The position numbers were made by a program, and so were the translations under genes. Below, in pieces: positions 1 to 10,955 of a stretch of DNA of 64,000 nt; the stretch's first letter is position 1, and every line of letters starts with the position of its first letter. Source of the DNA: Rusavskia elegans (taxonomy: Eukaryota; Ascomycota; Lecanoromycetes; Teloschistales; Teloschistaceae); NCBI GenBank assembly GCA_011316305.1, contig SAUG01000018.1, positions 124,001 to 188,000 on the forward strand, written 5' to 3'. The notes under the pieces are model-generated. The model had not been told where the DNA came from and searched no databases. It worked only from the letters and a program-made list of their open reading frames with translations.

Positions 1-363
1 CTTCAAGGTCGATTCAATATTAATGTATTCATCGGCAGCTGTAAGTGGCTGCTGATACATTGGCATTGGTCATCTTGATATCAAAGGAGATCCGAGGATC
101 TTTCCGCAAGATCCTTTTCTTGGCATCGGATCCCGTGATTCCGCAAGGAGTTAGCGTGTTCTCGGCTGGGGCGTAGTCTGCAAGATGAGAACATCCCTCG
201 ATCCAAGAAGTTTGACTTTTTTCCATCGCAATGGAGGGGACCTTGTCAGTACATTATTCTTCAAGTACATTGGTTTCGACTATTTAGTCACCAAATGATC
301 GTACATACACCACTGTGAATATCACAACAGCGCCGGTAGCAGCAATACACATCCCCACCTTCC
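1..363. other. Upstream flank of the NIPA gene
   Basis: No gene is supported here. A 65-codon minus-strand frame (29-226) has no recognisable motif and no conserved neighbour exon. The stretch probably holds the promoter and 5' leader of the transporter that starts at 364. Confidence 0.4.
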
Positions 364-2292
364 ATGCCCCCTACTTGGATCGCTTCCGACCTGATCAATA
401 TCAATGGAGATACGGCAGACAAGGTGAGGGAGTGGTCCTCAGTCATTGGTATCGTCACTGCCATCGTCGGCAATGTCCTCATCTCCTTCGCCCTCAACAT
501 CCAACGCTACGCCCACCTTCGCCTGGGAAGAGAAAAAGATGTACAAGAGCATAAAAGCCATGGGACAGAGCAGGAGGACATCGCAGAGCAACGACTGAAA
601 GCCAACCTCGGTCAAGAGGATGGCCCTTCCAAGAGGCATTCCTTCAGCTCCGAGAGCTCTTCGCAATCTACCGTCAAGCCACGGGAGAAATTCGATATAT
701 CCGAGGATACAAGAACCTACCTGAGTTCGCCATACTGGTGGGCTGGCATCGTCCTCATGATAATCGGTGAAGGGGGCAATTTCCTCGCATATGGCTTTGC
801 CCCGGCCTCTATCGTTTCCCCACTCGGCGTCGTTGCTCTCGTGTCCAACTGCATCATCGCGCCATGGCTACTCAAGGAACGCTTTCGTCAAAAGGACCTC
901 TGGGGCGTCCTGGTTGCAATCGCCGGAGCTGTCGTTGTCGTCCTCAGCGCAAAGACTTCGGAAACCAAAATGGGCCCTCATCATATATGGCTGGCCATCA
1001 CTCGATGGGAATTCGAGCTGTACCTGGGCATCACCGCCGCTCTGATCATCATTCTGATCTGGGCCAGCGGAAAGTATGGACACAAGTCGGTTTTAATTGA
1101 CCTCGGCTTGGTTGGTCTCTTTGGTGGCTACACGGCACTGTCTACTAAAGGCGTTGCTTCTCTTCTGTCTGATACCCTGTGGCGTACATTCACTTTTCCC
1201 ATTACGTACTTACTTCTTGTTGTTCTTGTTGTTTCGGCGGTGATGCAGATCCGCTATATAAACCGTGCTTTGCAGCGTTTCGATTCCACTCAAGTTATCC
1301 CCACACAGTTTGTCCTGTTCACTCTCTCCGTCATCATTGGAAGTGCTGTCCTCTACCGGGACTTCGAGTCAGCAACCGCGGCAAGAGTGGGAAAGTTTAT
1401 TGGGGGATGTCTCCTGACCTTCCTTGGTGTCTACCTCATCACCAGCGGCAGATCGCGGGAGAAAGAGGATGCGGAAGAACATCTTGACGACGAAGAGGCT
1501 ATTGGGCTGATCGACGAAGAACAATTACAAGACGATGCCGAAGCCAACGAAGCCGCTCAATCGCCATCCAGGAGGAAATCTTCAATGAGCGAGATCAATA
1601 ACGGTAGCTCTAAATCCTCAAGACGCTCCTCCCGCCAGGCCTTCGCCGGCCAGTCTTCCTTGCCCCACACACCACTCCGCCAATCCACCACCACCACGGC
1701 GTCAGCCCTCTCCCGGTCCTCAACAAACCCACAAACACCCCCCACGTCCCACCACGGGCATTCATCGGAGTCTTACTACACACCTGCAACCCGTCCTCGA
1801 AACCTCGAACCCACAAGCTCCACCCCTCTCCTGCCCTCCGATGCCCAACGCTCTGGTCCCTCGACACCCAATCAACCACGCCGCCTGTCCCCAGCAAAGG
1901 CCGACCGTCCTTCCACTCTCACCCGCAACTCAATAGCCCATCTCCGACCCGGCCCCCTCATTTCTCCACTCTCATCCTCCCTCAGCGCTATCGTCGCCGA
2001 CTCCCTCCGACGCGGCGTCCACGATTCCCCTTCCTCCGCCGCAGCCGCGAGAAGGAGACCGAAAATCGATGCTTTAAAGAGGAATAAAAGCCAGAGGCGG
2101 CCGGCGGAGGCAGAGGATGTAGGGTCGCCGCTCAAGGGGAGAGGAGATAGGATTGGGAGTGAGAGTGGGGATGGAGAGGAGGGGGGAAGGAAACAGAGTA
2201 TCAGTGCTGCGCTGGGCGAGTTTTTGAAATTGAAGTTTAGGAGGGAGGGGGGTGGTAGTGGCGGGGAAGGGGAAGGGGAAGGGGGCCGTTAA
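364..2292 (+). CDS. NIPA/DUF803-type magnesium transporter
   Basis: A 642-residue single-exon membrane protein. The first membrane helix starts about 25 residues in (VIGIVTAIVGNVLISFALNIQ), followed by a charged cytosolic loop of about 90 residues. A cluster of roughly eight helices then runs from about residue 120 to 365, including the NIPA-like stretch around GEGGNFLAYGFAPASIVSPLG. NIPA proteins are DMT-superfamily carriers that move Mg2+ across plasma or endosomal membranes. Fungal members carry, as here, a long Ser/Pro/Arg-rich cytosolic tail (about residues 375-642) likely to be phosphorylated. The ATG at 364 lies just ahead of the first helix. The tail's last ~80 codons switch from C-rich to G-rich DNA. 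Family assignment is firm; the ion is known for the family and not visible in the sequence. Confidence 0.88.
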   Translation: MPPTWIASDLININGDTADKVREWSSVIGIVTAIVGNVLISFALNIQRYAHLRLGREKDVQEHKSHGTEQEDIAEQRLKANLGQEDGPSKRHSFSSESSSQSTVKPREKFDISEDTRTYLSSPYWWAGIVLMIIGEGGNFLAYGFAPASIVSPLGVVALVSNCIIAPWLLKERFRQKDLWGVLVAIAGAVVVVLSAKTSETKMGPHHIWLAITRWEFELYLGITAALIIILIWASGKYGHKSVLIDLGLVGLFGGYTALSTKGVASLLSDTLWRTFTFPITYLLLVVLVVSAVMQIRYINRALQRFDSTQVIPTQFVLFTLSVIIGSAVLYRDFESATAARVGKFIGGCLLTFLGVYLITSGRSREKEDAEEHLDDEEAIGLIDEEQLQDDAEANEAAQSPSRRKSSMSEINNGSSKSSRRSSRQAFAGQSSLPHTPLRQSTTTTASALSRSSTNPQTPPTSHHGHSSESYYTPATRPRNLEPTSSTPLLPSDAQRSGPSTPNQPRRLSPAKADRPSTLTRNSIAHLRPGPLISPLSSSLSAIVADSLRRGVHDSPSSAAAARRRPKIDALKRNKSQRRPAEAEDVGSPLKGRGDRIGSESGDGEEGGRKQSISAALGEFLKLKFRREGGGSGGEGEGEGGR

Positions 2293-3007
2293 CAACGAAG
2301 GGTGTGATGATTATGATTTTTGAGGGCGTTGTTGGTACGGGGATATAGATGTACATCGATATGAGTGGTTCACCTACTGGAGGAATGAACAGGATGGAAT
2401 AGTGGTACGTGATTACGATTTCAAGGTTCATTGACGTACGTTACATTATTTATCTGTTGGCTTATATACAATTCTTCCAAAACACACATACTGAGATGTT
2501 CAATCCCTAATTCAAACCCCGATATTATTGTTTACGTACAGGCTTACTTTCTTCCCCCACCTTCTCAATTCAGGTGGTTCCAGGGTACGTTATTGATATG
2601 ATGTGATCGATGTATGGAAGATGGCGTGGACTGTTTCATGAGATGGGGCAGGTGTTGGAAGGGGAAAAAGTGATCATTATATAGATAGACCTATTATTTC
2701 CTTCCTCAAACCGAAACCAAAACAATACATAAGTGAAAAGGGGGCCGTGAAAAATGTACCAAGAACATATACACCACAGTATCAAAAACGCATCGTATCG
2801 CAACTTCATCCCTTTTGTGCCCCCCTTTTCTGGGCAATAACTAACAACGAATAAATAAACAAAGACCCGCAAGCCAGTCTTACTTTCGCCACGTCCTGCC
2901 TGATTGGAGGGTCCTAGATTCCCGCATCCATTTTCATTCCACAGTTACTATCAATTTCTTTCGCCTCACACTCCCTTTCCCCTCCTCCCGGGTCAGATCA
3001 ATTCACA
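2293..3007. other. Convergent 3' flanks (NIPA / amine oxidase)
   Basis: An AT-richer stretch between two genes that end towards each other. It probably holds both 3' UTRs. I see no further gene; a plus-strand frame from 2904 is antisense to the amine oxidase 3' exon. Confidence 0.5.
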
Positions 3008-5266
3008 TCAAACCCTCAAACTCCCCTTATCCGCATTCTCCAACCCCCCTTTCTTAGCCGCAACCTGGGTCGGCGTCCGGGCACTACTGGGCGGGACATC
3101 CAGCGCCGGGTTCCTATTGAAGAAATTCCGCGGCCGCAATAGCAACGACATGGGTTCGGCGGGCATGACGGGGAAGTCTTCGGGGGCGGGGAAATGCGTG
3201 ATGCCGAAGGTGTGCCAGAGGACAATGTCGGTGTTTTCGATCGAGGTGTTCGCGGTGGCGGCGATCCAGGCGGGGAGACCTTGCGGGGGGGTCCCGGAGG
3301 TTTGGGGGACGTGCCGGCCGGCGGGGTGGATTTCGGTGTCGGAGTCTGTGTTGGTGGGGTTGTTACTTGTGTTTTTGGGGATGATGGATGGGGGTGTGGA
3401 TGGATGATGATGGATTAGGGAGGGAAATGGGGGAGATCAGGTGGTAGGATGGGAGAACATACATTTAGTGACATGAACAGCATGTCTAGCGAACCCGGCC
3501 CGATTCCAGACCAGCCCGTCCTTTTTAGGGAGCAGTGCTGGAACTTCCCGACTCACGAGCTTGTAGCTGACGGGTTTGTGGCTGTAAGGGTTGAGTTTGT
3601 TCGTATTGGCCATTTCCCACGTTCGGCTTGTGCTGCCGTCGTAATCGGCCATTGCTTCCAATGGGGTGGTGTATTTCTTTTTGTCGGGGTAGAATGCGTT
3701 GCCGTATTTGTTCTCGGCGCTTCCTACTTCACCAGCTCCTTGTCGGGCATCTACTTGGAAAACCGTGTTGTTCGGACCGTCGATGTTGGGATCTATACGC
3801 AGGCAGAAGAGATGCTGGTGGTTGTGTGCGTTGACTCCTGGATAGACTTCTGTTCCCCAGCCCTGAGGATCTTCGCCGGGGTTCAGAGCATACGTGTTTA
3901 GTATCCCTGTGAGCTTGATTTCCAATTGGACGACCCCGTCTTGGTGAAAGATCCAGTAGACACAATATTCGTAGTTGGCCGCGGTGAAGACATGGGAGAC
4001 GAGTAATTTGCGTCCGCGAGTGACAATGACAGAGTCATCCCGGAAATCTGTATGCTTGAACAGTATACCAGCATCCTCTTCGTGTATGCAAATAGCATTC
4101 TTGATAGTCTGGCTTGCGCCGGCGCGGTTGACGAAGGAGGCATCCATGTAGTGAATTGCTCCTTTGCAGTCACAGCCCAATGCCAGGCTGTTGGTCATGT
4201 AGCCGCCACCGTACTCACCGAGATCGAAGGCGTGTTTCCGCTGGTGTGGATGTTCTGGGTTGCCGTACGGTACGACCATCTCGGCAAGCGATAACCTGTA
4301 GAACACGCCTCTTTCGTTGCCCTTGTCGTTGTACGAGATGTTATTCAGCACGATGCCTTCTCGGTAATTAAAGCCTACATGGAACTTCCAGTTCTGCCAT
4401 TCGATGACCCGACCGTCAATCTTGAACGAGACTCCCTGAGGTTGAGTGATGTTCAGCGGTTTCAAATCCATCCGATAGCCCCCTTCGGCTTCAACGGCTG
4501 CTGCGTGGTAGTTGTTCGGTGGTGCTTGATTAAGTGGCCGCCGCACGGGTGGAACGTCAATGTGTATGATCTCTTGGGTATCCGCATTGAAAATTGGGGT
4601 AAAGTCAAGAGGATAGGTGTATTGGTTGTCATCGGGATGCGGTCTGTAGTACATCAAAGCTTGCTGTAGTCGGACTTTGTTGCCGAATCGCTCGTCGAAG
4701 CCGATGGTCCACGCTGCGAAAGTCAGCTACCATTTATCTCCATGTGTATCGATGAGTCCGCACGGTCGCAGTAAACCTTGTGCATATCTTCTTTTGGTAT
4801 TCCAATGAGTCCGCACTGTTCAATGACCTTGGGATCTTTCCGGACGACATGTTCCACAATCTGGAGATCCTCCATGGTAATCTGAGCAAGGTCAATGGCA
4901 GGACACATGACTGGGATTTCCAGGCCATACCAACGGTTGCACATCCTCGGTCAAGTTCCACTCCAAGATCTTCTCCTCATTCAGATCGACCAATCCATCG
5001 TAGACCTTGCTGCCCTTGCCGATGGCGACGACATCGGCGACTCTGTGCGGGCGAACGGTATGGTCCGGGTCAGCGAGCCATGGCTGCATATCAGCCTTCT
5101 TCGGCTCCATGACGGTGACGGCATTGAAGAACAACGATCCATGTTCTTTTCGCACGATAGCCGTCGTCTTCTCTATTTCTGATGCGGAGAGGGGATCGAA
5201 TGGATGGGGTGGGGGAGTGGTGCCGGCGACATGTTGGGCGACTTGCTTCAGACGATCCAGAACCAT
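3008..5266 (-). CDS. Copper-containing primary amine oxidase
   Basis: Four exons: 5266-4931, 4881-4764, 4713-3463, 3345-3008, giving 680 residues. Primary amine oxidases convert R-CH2-NH2 plus O2 to aldehyde, H2O2 and ammonia. The topaquinone precursor Tyr is about residue 399 in NYEY, the catalytic-base Asp about 315 in AFDLGEYG, the copper ligands are His 450 and 452 in HNHQH, and the third is the His of ITHFPAPED in the last exon. Spacing agrees with the yeast Hansenula polymorpha enzyme. There is no signal peptide, in line with the intracellular/peroxisomal fungal class, but the C-terminus (SLRV) is not a classic PTS1. Introns are 49, 50 and 117 nt; the second uses a weak GTGCGG donor. 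Nitrogen-source use of amines is the usual role. Confidence 0.95.
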
Positions 5267-5954
5267 TGTGAGTGCTGTTTGCTGTGAGTTTAGTTGTGGT
5301 CAATATTCAATTCTTAATTCACCGTGGGGCAAGAGGTAAGGAGATTGGAAGATGGAGGATTGGAAGACGGAGGATTGTATTGATTTCGACTGAAGCCTAT
5401 GTACCCAGGAGAAGGACAATTGCTCTGTTGTTGCTCGCATATACTGTCCCGATGAAGCTTGATTGAACCTTGACCCCTCGTGCATCAAGATGTGGGGTTT
5501 CCCATGTGCTCTCCGAGAAGGATGATGTAGGTCGATGAGGAGGAGATACGTGAGAGGAGCGGAATTCATGCCCTGATATGTCATAGCGGCTGTGCCCCAA
5601 GGAGAGGGGGCATATTGCTTAGGCCACTCAAAAGCCGAGGGATCGTTTTAACCCTCACGTTGACTATCTTAAGGTAGTAAGGTAACGTCTCTTGGGATAT
5701 GACTCTGTATCATGTGTACCAGGTGTCCTGGTCACCATGCCCCCCATACAATCTATTCTTGTTTAGAATACGACGAAATCATTTTTGGGGTTTCAATTGA
5801 TGAGTAGAAATTATGCTCTAGAATTTGGTAGGTGTGAGAAGTTACCGTATTCCCTGCACCATAACGCCATTTGCGGCCCCTTTCAACCGCCGCCGTACGC
5901 CGTAACATCCTACTATACATTTCACATATCGAAGATTGGTGTTGCCTTACGCCA
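5267..5954. other. Amine oxidase promoter and CAF1 3' flank
   Basis: No gene is supported. It carries the amine oxidase 5' region and the sequence downstream of CAF1. A 15-bp purine-rich unit (GATTGGAAGATGGAG) is repeated 2.3 times with one mismatch at 5343-5377, just upstream of the amine oxidase start. Confidence 0.45.
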
Positions 5955-7576
5955 TCACCCCCTTCCAAACCCTCGGAACCCTCCAAAGACTCCTCCGCCC
6001 CCGCCAGGGGTCATCGATCCCATCCCATTACTCTGGTTTTGCTGGTTCGATTGGTTCGGTGTACTCGCCAAACCTGGCTGTGATGATCCGGGGGTGCTCG
6101 GTGGCCCTTGGTTACCATTCTGTGTTGGATATATAGTCGCTCCATTGAGGTTGGGCGTCTCTTCGACACCACCGCCGGAAAGGTTGGCTTGCTGGAAGGC
6201 TGTCATGGATGATTGAAGCGTCGTTCCCACACCGTTCAGACCCCATACTTGACCGAGGTATTTCTCGTCGTCGATGCTGCCATTGAAGATAAGCTTCTTG
6301 ACCTCCCAGAAAGTCCGGCCGGTCAGCAAGCTATCCGAGCCCGCTTGATGCGCAGTCCCCACCCGTTTGACCCCAAGCTCGTCTGCCAGGTCCTGCAGCC
6401 CGGATTTTTGACCAAGATTCTGAAGTATTGTGTTCGCGGTGTGTGTCAGAGGGGCATCGTTGGCGGTACCGTATCTCTGCGCATGCTTGATCATGAACTT
6501 GATGTCGTAGATTGCCGGGAAGAAGATCCCGAGGAGTTTCCGATAGGCCGTCTCGTCTTCGGGGAGAGGTTTGCAGAGCATCAACTTGACCAGATATCCA
6601 AAGTCGTAGCCGGAGTGGAACGATATCCATTTGACATCGTCGTACATTACCAGGCCTGAGCTAATCAGCATCGCCCCAAATTCCGAGGGATCGATGCCTT
6701 GCTTCTCGTGAAGGTCAAGGTCCAAGCCTGCAGTAGCTAGGAATTCGATCGAATCCGAATTGTACATGTCGTCTTGAGTGGAGAATTGGAAGTTGAATTG
6801 CCATGTGCAAGGACAGGGAAGTAGATTATTCTGATATGCTGGTAGATTGAGACCGGCTGCCTCGGGAAATTGGGGTGGTGGACAATCGCTGTTGTCGTTG
6901 AAAAGGGTAATGCCAAGTTGAATAACCTTCAGCAGGTCTACGTTGCATCTGAGGGTTTGGTAGTGGTAATCCGCTTTTGTGGTGAATGCGCCCATCGGCC
7001 GCGCAACAATACCCGGGAATTCTGTGTCCTTTTCATCCGATTTAGCCTTGGAGATATGACTAGTGCAAGAGTAATATACAGCAGATTGGCGAGGAAACTC
7101 ACCATGCTGATGTAAGGATATTTTTCGACCAAATTTCTCAACAATTGCATTTCCTGCGCCAGATTTCCTCGCCACACATCTCGTATCCGACCTTTCAGAG
7201 GATTTTTGCTGCCACCTGCGGTACTGCCTCTTCGAACTTGCTCTCGTGCTTGTTGTTGTTGCTGCAGTGCGGCACCATGAGCGAAAGCCGACATGGCCCC
7301 CTGGCTTGCGAGCCCTGTACCGCTTCCGCCAAAGCCGCCGGTACTTCCGAATCCTGCTGCGAGTCCATTACTATTTCCTGATTGGCTGAAGAGGTTGATA
7401 TTTGAGTTGTGGTTGCCTTGATTGAGGGCATGATGTGGGTTGAAGGATGGTGGAGGGAGGTTCGAGGAGCCGGAGGATTGGTGTTGAGATGCGAGATGCT
7501 GTAGATGAGGTTGCTGAGGGTGAGAGAAGGGTCCAGGTAGCACCTGATGATTGAAATTTCTGACTGCTGGAGGCAT
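5955..7576 (-). CDS. caf1: CCR4-NOT deadenylase subunit CAF1/POP2
   Basis: Two exons, 7576-7103 and 7028-5955, encode 515 residues; the 74-nt intron joins ISM to DTEFPG in phase 0. CAF1 is the DEDDh-type 3'-5' exonuclease that shortens mRNA poly(A) tails in the cytoplasmic CCR4-NOT complex. Asp and Glu of DTEFPG (residues 159-161), Asp of FHSGYDFGYL and His/Asp of AHQAGSDSLLTG form the catalytic set. The N-terminal ~115 residues are Gln/Asn/Gly-rich, typical of filamentous fungi, and the C-terminus is a Gly/Phe-rich low-complexity tail (GGGGGVFGGF). The gene shares a roughly 400-bp divergent promoter with the NDUFB3 gene. Confidence 0.95.
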
Positions 7577-7972
7577 AGTCGTTGAGGCCTAGCACTCGGG
7601 CTGGGGGATTGATGGGAGCTCGTGCACGTAGAGGGACATTGACTGGTGTTTTTGCATTGAAACAGATCGCAAATTAAAGACAAATGGAAGGACAGTGTTG
7701 CTAATTTAAGTATCGCACAACATTTCAAACAATCTCGAGTAGGTAGGGTTCGATGTCGCAGAGGTTCACCTTGCGAAATCGCGGCAATCGAACAGCCGAT
7801 CTTACATAATCCCTGTGCCGATCATTGCGGAGCCGCATGAAGCCGACTTCAATGTTGAACATTGATCAGAGCTACCTTTACGGGGAGAGCCATACGTTTG
7901 CTATCAGTGATCGGAGGTAAGTTTATTCAATTTACCTGAGCCATTGGAACTCGATCTAACAGCTATAGCATT
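7577..7972. promoter_or_regulatory. Divergent promoter CAF1 / NDUFB3, with a 5' UTR intron
   Basis: A 396-bp region between two divergent start codons. On the plus strand a strong GTAAGT donor at 7917 and a TAACAG acceptor at 7962 outline a 46-nt intron in the 5' UTR of the complex I gene, 10 nt before its ATG. This is inferred from splice consensus only. Confidence 0.5.
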
Positions 7973-8313
7973 ATGGCGCCCCCGTCCCGACCAAATCTGA
8001 CGGGGTTCGACATTCGCAAGCTCGCCGCAGCTTCATCCCGCTCATCCTTGAGATCATTGAAAGATCCTTGGCACCGGATGTGAGTCTTTCTTTCGATGTC
8101 CGAGAAGCTTTTGAGGGAAGGCAAATTTACTTACTGTCGTCCAGGGAGGAATGGAGATACACGGGCCCCTTCACAAGGTGGAACCGCTTCAAAGGCGCTT
8201 TCCCGGGCTTGGGCATCGCCACCGTCGCCTTCACGTTCTATTGCGGATTTGAATATTTTTTCTTGAAGGATAAGCATCATGACGAAGGACATGGAGCGGA
8301 AGGACATCATTGA
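7973..8313 (+). CDS. ndufb3: Complex I subunit NDUFB3 (B12)
   Basis: Two exons, 7973-8079 and 8145-8313, give a 91-residue protein; the 65-nt intron splits a Met codon. The product matches the single-helix accessory subunit B12 of mitochondrial NADH:ubiquinone oxidoreductase. The family pattern LKDPW-x-RMEEWRY lies across the splice junction, followed by one membrane helix (about residues 60-78) and a His/Lys-rich C-terminus ending EGHH. It anchors in the membrane arm of complex I. Without splicing, only the second exon is visible as an open frame. Confidence 0.88.
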
Positions 8314-8818
8314 ATGGTGCCGAGGGATCAGGCGTTTTGGGGGGCCGTTGAGGAACGACGATCGGTTAATTTGTTGTTAAAGAAGAAGATCATGTGCTGG
8401 CCTGTCACGGCACCTCATATGGTTCATGGTATGAGAGTGATCTTCCGAACAGCGAGCTATGGCCGCCCTCGTTAGTCCTGGGGGTTCAAGCATTCATACC
8501 CACAGCCTAGATTACGTTGTGAATTACATTTACTTCCTGGATCGAACCATCAAAGGAAACCATCGAGATCAAAGCTAGATGAGATCAAGAATTGATTGAA
8601 ACTCAAGCAGTCATGGAATCCAGCTTGCTATTCTCCAAACGCGATTTTATGAATATCGCACAATGCTTGGCATTTGTGGAATCTTCAATATCGACAGATC
8701 TTTTGCCGATAACATCACACCAAATACAGAACCCTAATTGCGAACCGTACCGTTGCTGCAATAAGACTTGCTTGTCCGGGGTACATGATTGCTGGGAGAT
8801 CAGGATACGCAAAGGGCG
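8314..8818. other. Intergenic, NDUFB3 to WDR70
   Basis: 3' flank of the complex I gene and promoter of the WD40 gene. No supported gene; a minus-strand frame over 8603-9136 is antisense to the WD40 N-terminus. Confidence 0.4.
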
Positions 8819-10609
8819 ATGGAGGAAGATGATGTCGTGGTCGAGGAAAACAAGGCCCTGAAGAACTTTCTTCCAGGAGGATTTGGCAAGCAAGAGAAGG
8901 AAGCGAACATAGCCCTGCAATTCGAGAAAAGCAAGCGACAGAGCCAGGTGAAGCCCGCATTGGCAGATAGTAAACATCTTGAACACCCCAACGAAAGCAA
9001 GGGCGCATCCAAGTTTGACGACCGAGACGGCCCCGACATTGAAAGAGACGATGAAGATGACGACGACGAGGATGATGACGACGGCTCTGAGGAAGATGAG
9101 TACCCGGTCTCCCACGAGCTGGTCCTTAAAACCCACGAAAGACCCATCACGTCGATGACCCTAGATCCTTCCGGGTCCCGATTGATCACCTCCTCTACGG
9201 ACTGCACCGTCAAATTTCATGACTTTGCATCGATGACCCCTACAACTCTCAGAGCATTCAAATCAGTCGATCCTACAGCTACGAAGACCTCTGCCAGTTC
9301 AGAAACACATCCAATTCACCATGTCGAGTTCAACCCTGTATCTCCAAGTTCTATCCTAGTCATCTCAGCCATCCCGCAGGCAAAGATCCTCAGTCGTGAC
9401 GGTGAACCTCTGGCCGAGTCAGTCAAGGGCGATATGTACCTAAGAGATATGCACAATACGAAAGGTCATATATCAGAGATCACAACGGGCACGTGGCATC
9501 CTACGAATCGAGACCTCTGTGTCACGGCAGGAACAGATAGTACACTCCGAATCTGGGACTGCAGTATCAGGATGAGACAGGAGGATGTCATTGTTCACAA
9601 GTCCAGAGCAGCGGGTTCTGCAGGTAGGACGCGGATGACTGCTGTATGCTGGGGTTCATCACCGCAAGGGAACAGCAGCACTCTTGTTGCAGCCGCCCTA
9701 GACGGAAGTCTTGTGATGTGGAATGGAGAGGGACCCTACAACCGACCTTCCGCAGAAATTAGAGATGCCCATCAACGAGATACCTGGACCGGAGGCCTGG
9801 ACATCAGTTCTGACGGCCGTACGGTGGTGACTCGCGGCGGCGACGACACTATCAAGCTCTGGGACACCCGCAAATTCAAATCTCCTATCAGTAGCGTCTC
9901 TCATCCCTCAACAACCTCCCAATATCCCACAACGGGCATTAAATTCTCCCCTACATCCACCTCAATCGTAACAGGCTCCCCTGGAGGCAGCTTGTACATC
10001 CTCAATCCCGCAACTCTCACCCCAGAACACACCACCCCCATCACCCCATCCTCCCCCCTAATCTCCCTCCTCTGGCACCCCAAGCTCAACCAAATCCTCA
10101 CCGGCTCCGCAAATGCCGAAACCCATGTCCTGTACAACCCCTCCCTCTCCTCCCGCGGCGCCCTCGACATCATGTCTCGCGCCCCCAAACGCCGCCACAT
10201 CGACGACGACCCCTCCCTCACAACCGACACCTCCCTAGCCCTCACCGGCGACATCATCGCCCCCAACGGAAACCTCAACACCAACCGCAACAACAACGGG
10301 GAACGCCGCGCAGCACCTTTAACCGGGCTCACCGCCTCCGGCCGCTCCCGTGATCCTCGACGCCCGCATATCCCAATGACGACACCCTTCGCGAAGACAA
10401 ACCCCGACGAACGCCATGTGAGGGATAATATCCCGTTGAGCAGTATGCGGGATGAGGATCCGAGGGAGGCGTTGCTGAAATATGCGGAGAAGGCGGAGAA
10501 GGAACCGATGTTTACGAATGCCTGGAGGAAGACACAGCCAAAGACTATTTATGCGGATGTTAGTGATGGGGAGGAGGAGCCAGAGAAGAAGAAAGTTAGG
10601 ACGGGGTGA
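8819..10609 (+). CDS. wdr70: WD40-repeat protein, WDR70 type
   Basis: A single-exon, 596-residue protein from the ATG at 8819; the frame continues upstream only through a non-ATG start. After an N-terminal LPGGFGKQ motif and an Asp/Glu-rich run (about residues 78-98), WD40 repeats start at HELVLKTHERPITSMTLDPSGSR and continue to about residue 450. Diagnostic blocks are ISAIPQAKILSRDGEPLAE, KGHISEITTGTWHP, RGGDDTIKLWDTR and WHPKLNQILTG. The C-terminal REALLKYAEKAE...KTQPKTIYA segment is also typical of WDR70. In yeast and humans WDR70 acts with the DDB1-CUL4 ligase in histone H2B monoubiquitination and DNA break resection; the same role here is inferred by homology. Confidence 0.88.
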   Translation: MEEDDVVVEENKALKNFLPGGFGKQEKEANIALQFEKSKRQSQVKPALADSKHLEHPNESKGASKFDDRDGPDIERDDEDDDDEDDDDGSEEDEYPVSHELVLKTHERPITSMTLDPSGSRLITSSTDCTVKFHDFASMTPTTLRAFKSVDPTATKTSASSETHPIHHVEFNPVSPSSILVISAIPQAKILSRDGEPLAESVKGDMYLRDMHNTKGHISEITTGTWHPTNRDLCVTAGTDSTLRIWDCSIRMRQEDVIVHKSRAAGSAGRTRMTAVCWGSSPQGNSSTLVAAALDGSLVMWNGEGPYNRPSAEIRDAHQRDTWTGGLDISSDGRTVVTRGGDDTIKLWDTRKFKSPISSVSHPSTTSQYPTTGIKFSPTSTSIVTGSPGGSLYILNPATLTPEHTTPITPSSPLISLLWHPKLNQILTGSANAETHVLYNPSLSSRGALDIMSRAPKRRHIDDDPSLTTDTSLALTGDIIAPNGNLNTNRNNNGERRAAPLTGLTASGRSRDPRRPHIPMTTPFAKTNPDERHVRDNIPLSSMRDEDPREALLKYAEKAEKEPMFTNAWRKTQPKTIYADVSDGEEEPEKKKVRTG

Positions 10610-10955
10610 CGGATTTATGGCTTTAGGGTTGGACACGGAAGATTTGTATATATAATGATATTTTGTATTCATGTATTTATCAAGGCTTGGTGATCAAATG
10701 CCTTTGCTACTATTTCTGATATCATTTCCCTCGCTAGTCGTGGAACCCGATTCAGGGGTCAGTCCATGCAGATCTCTCGACTGAAAATCCAATCGTAATA
10801 TGGGCCACACAACCCAAGAATGATCTGAGGAGGAGCCACATTGCAAGTTCTGAGTAAACGATCTATCGAGGTACCGACTGCTCTACGCTCCTCATTGCAA
10901 TCGACTTTTGACACGACTCGCCTACGACTACAGATATATAAAGGCTACATTTACA
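10610..10955. other. Convergent 3' flanks (WDR70 / oxidoreductase)
   Basis: Sequence between two convergent stop codons. It appears to be 3' UTR only; no feature is recognised. Confidence 0.4.

Noticed and set aside
2904..3407. Plus-strand frame of 167 codons
   Set aside because: It is antisense to the last exon and intron of the amine oxidase and has no motif.
8789..8818. Ten-residue N-terminal extension of the WDR70 protein
   Set aside because: It begins with TTG, not ATG; the first ATG is at 8819.
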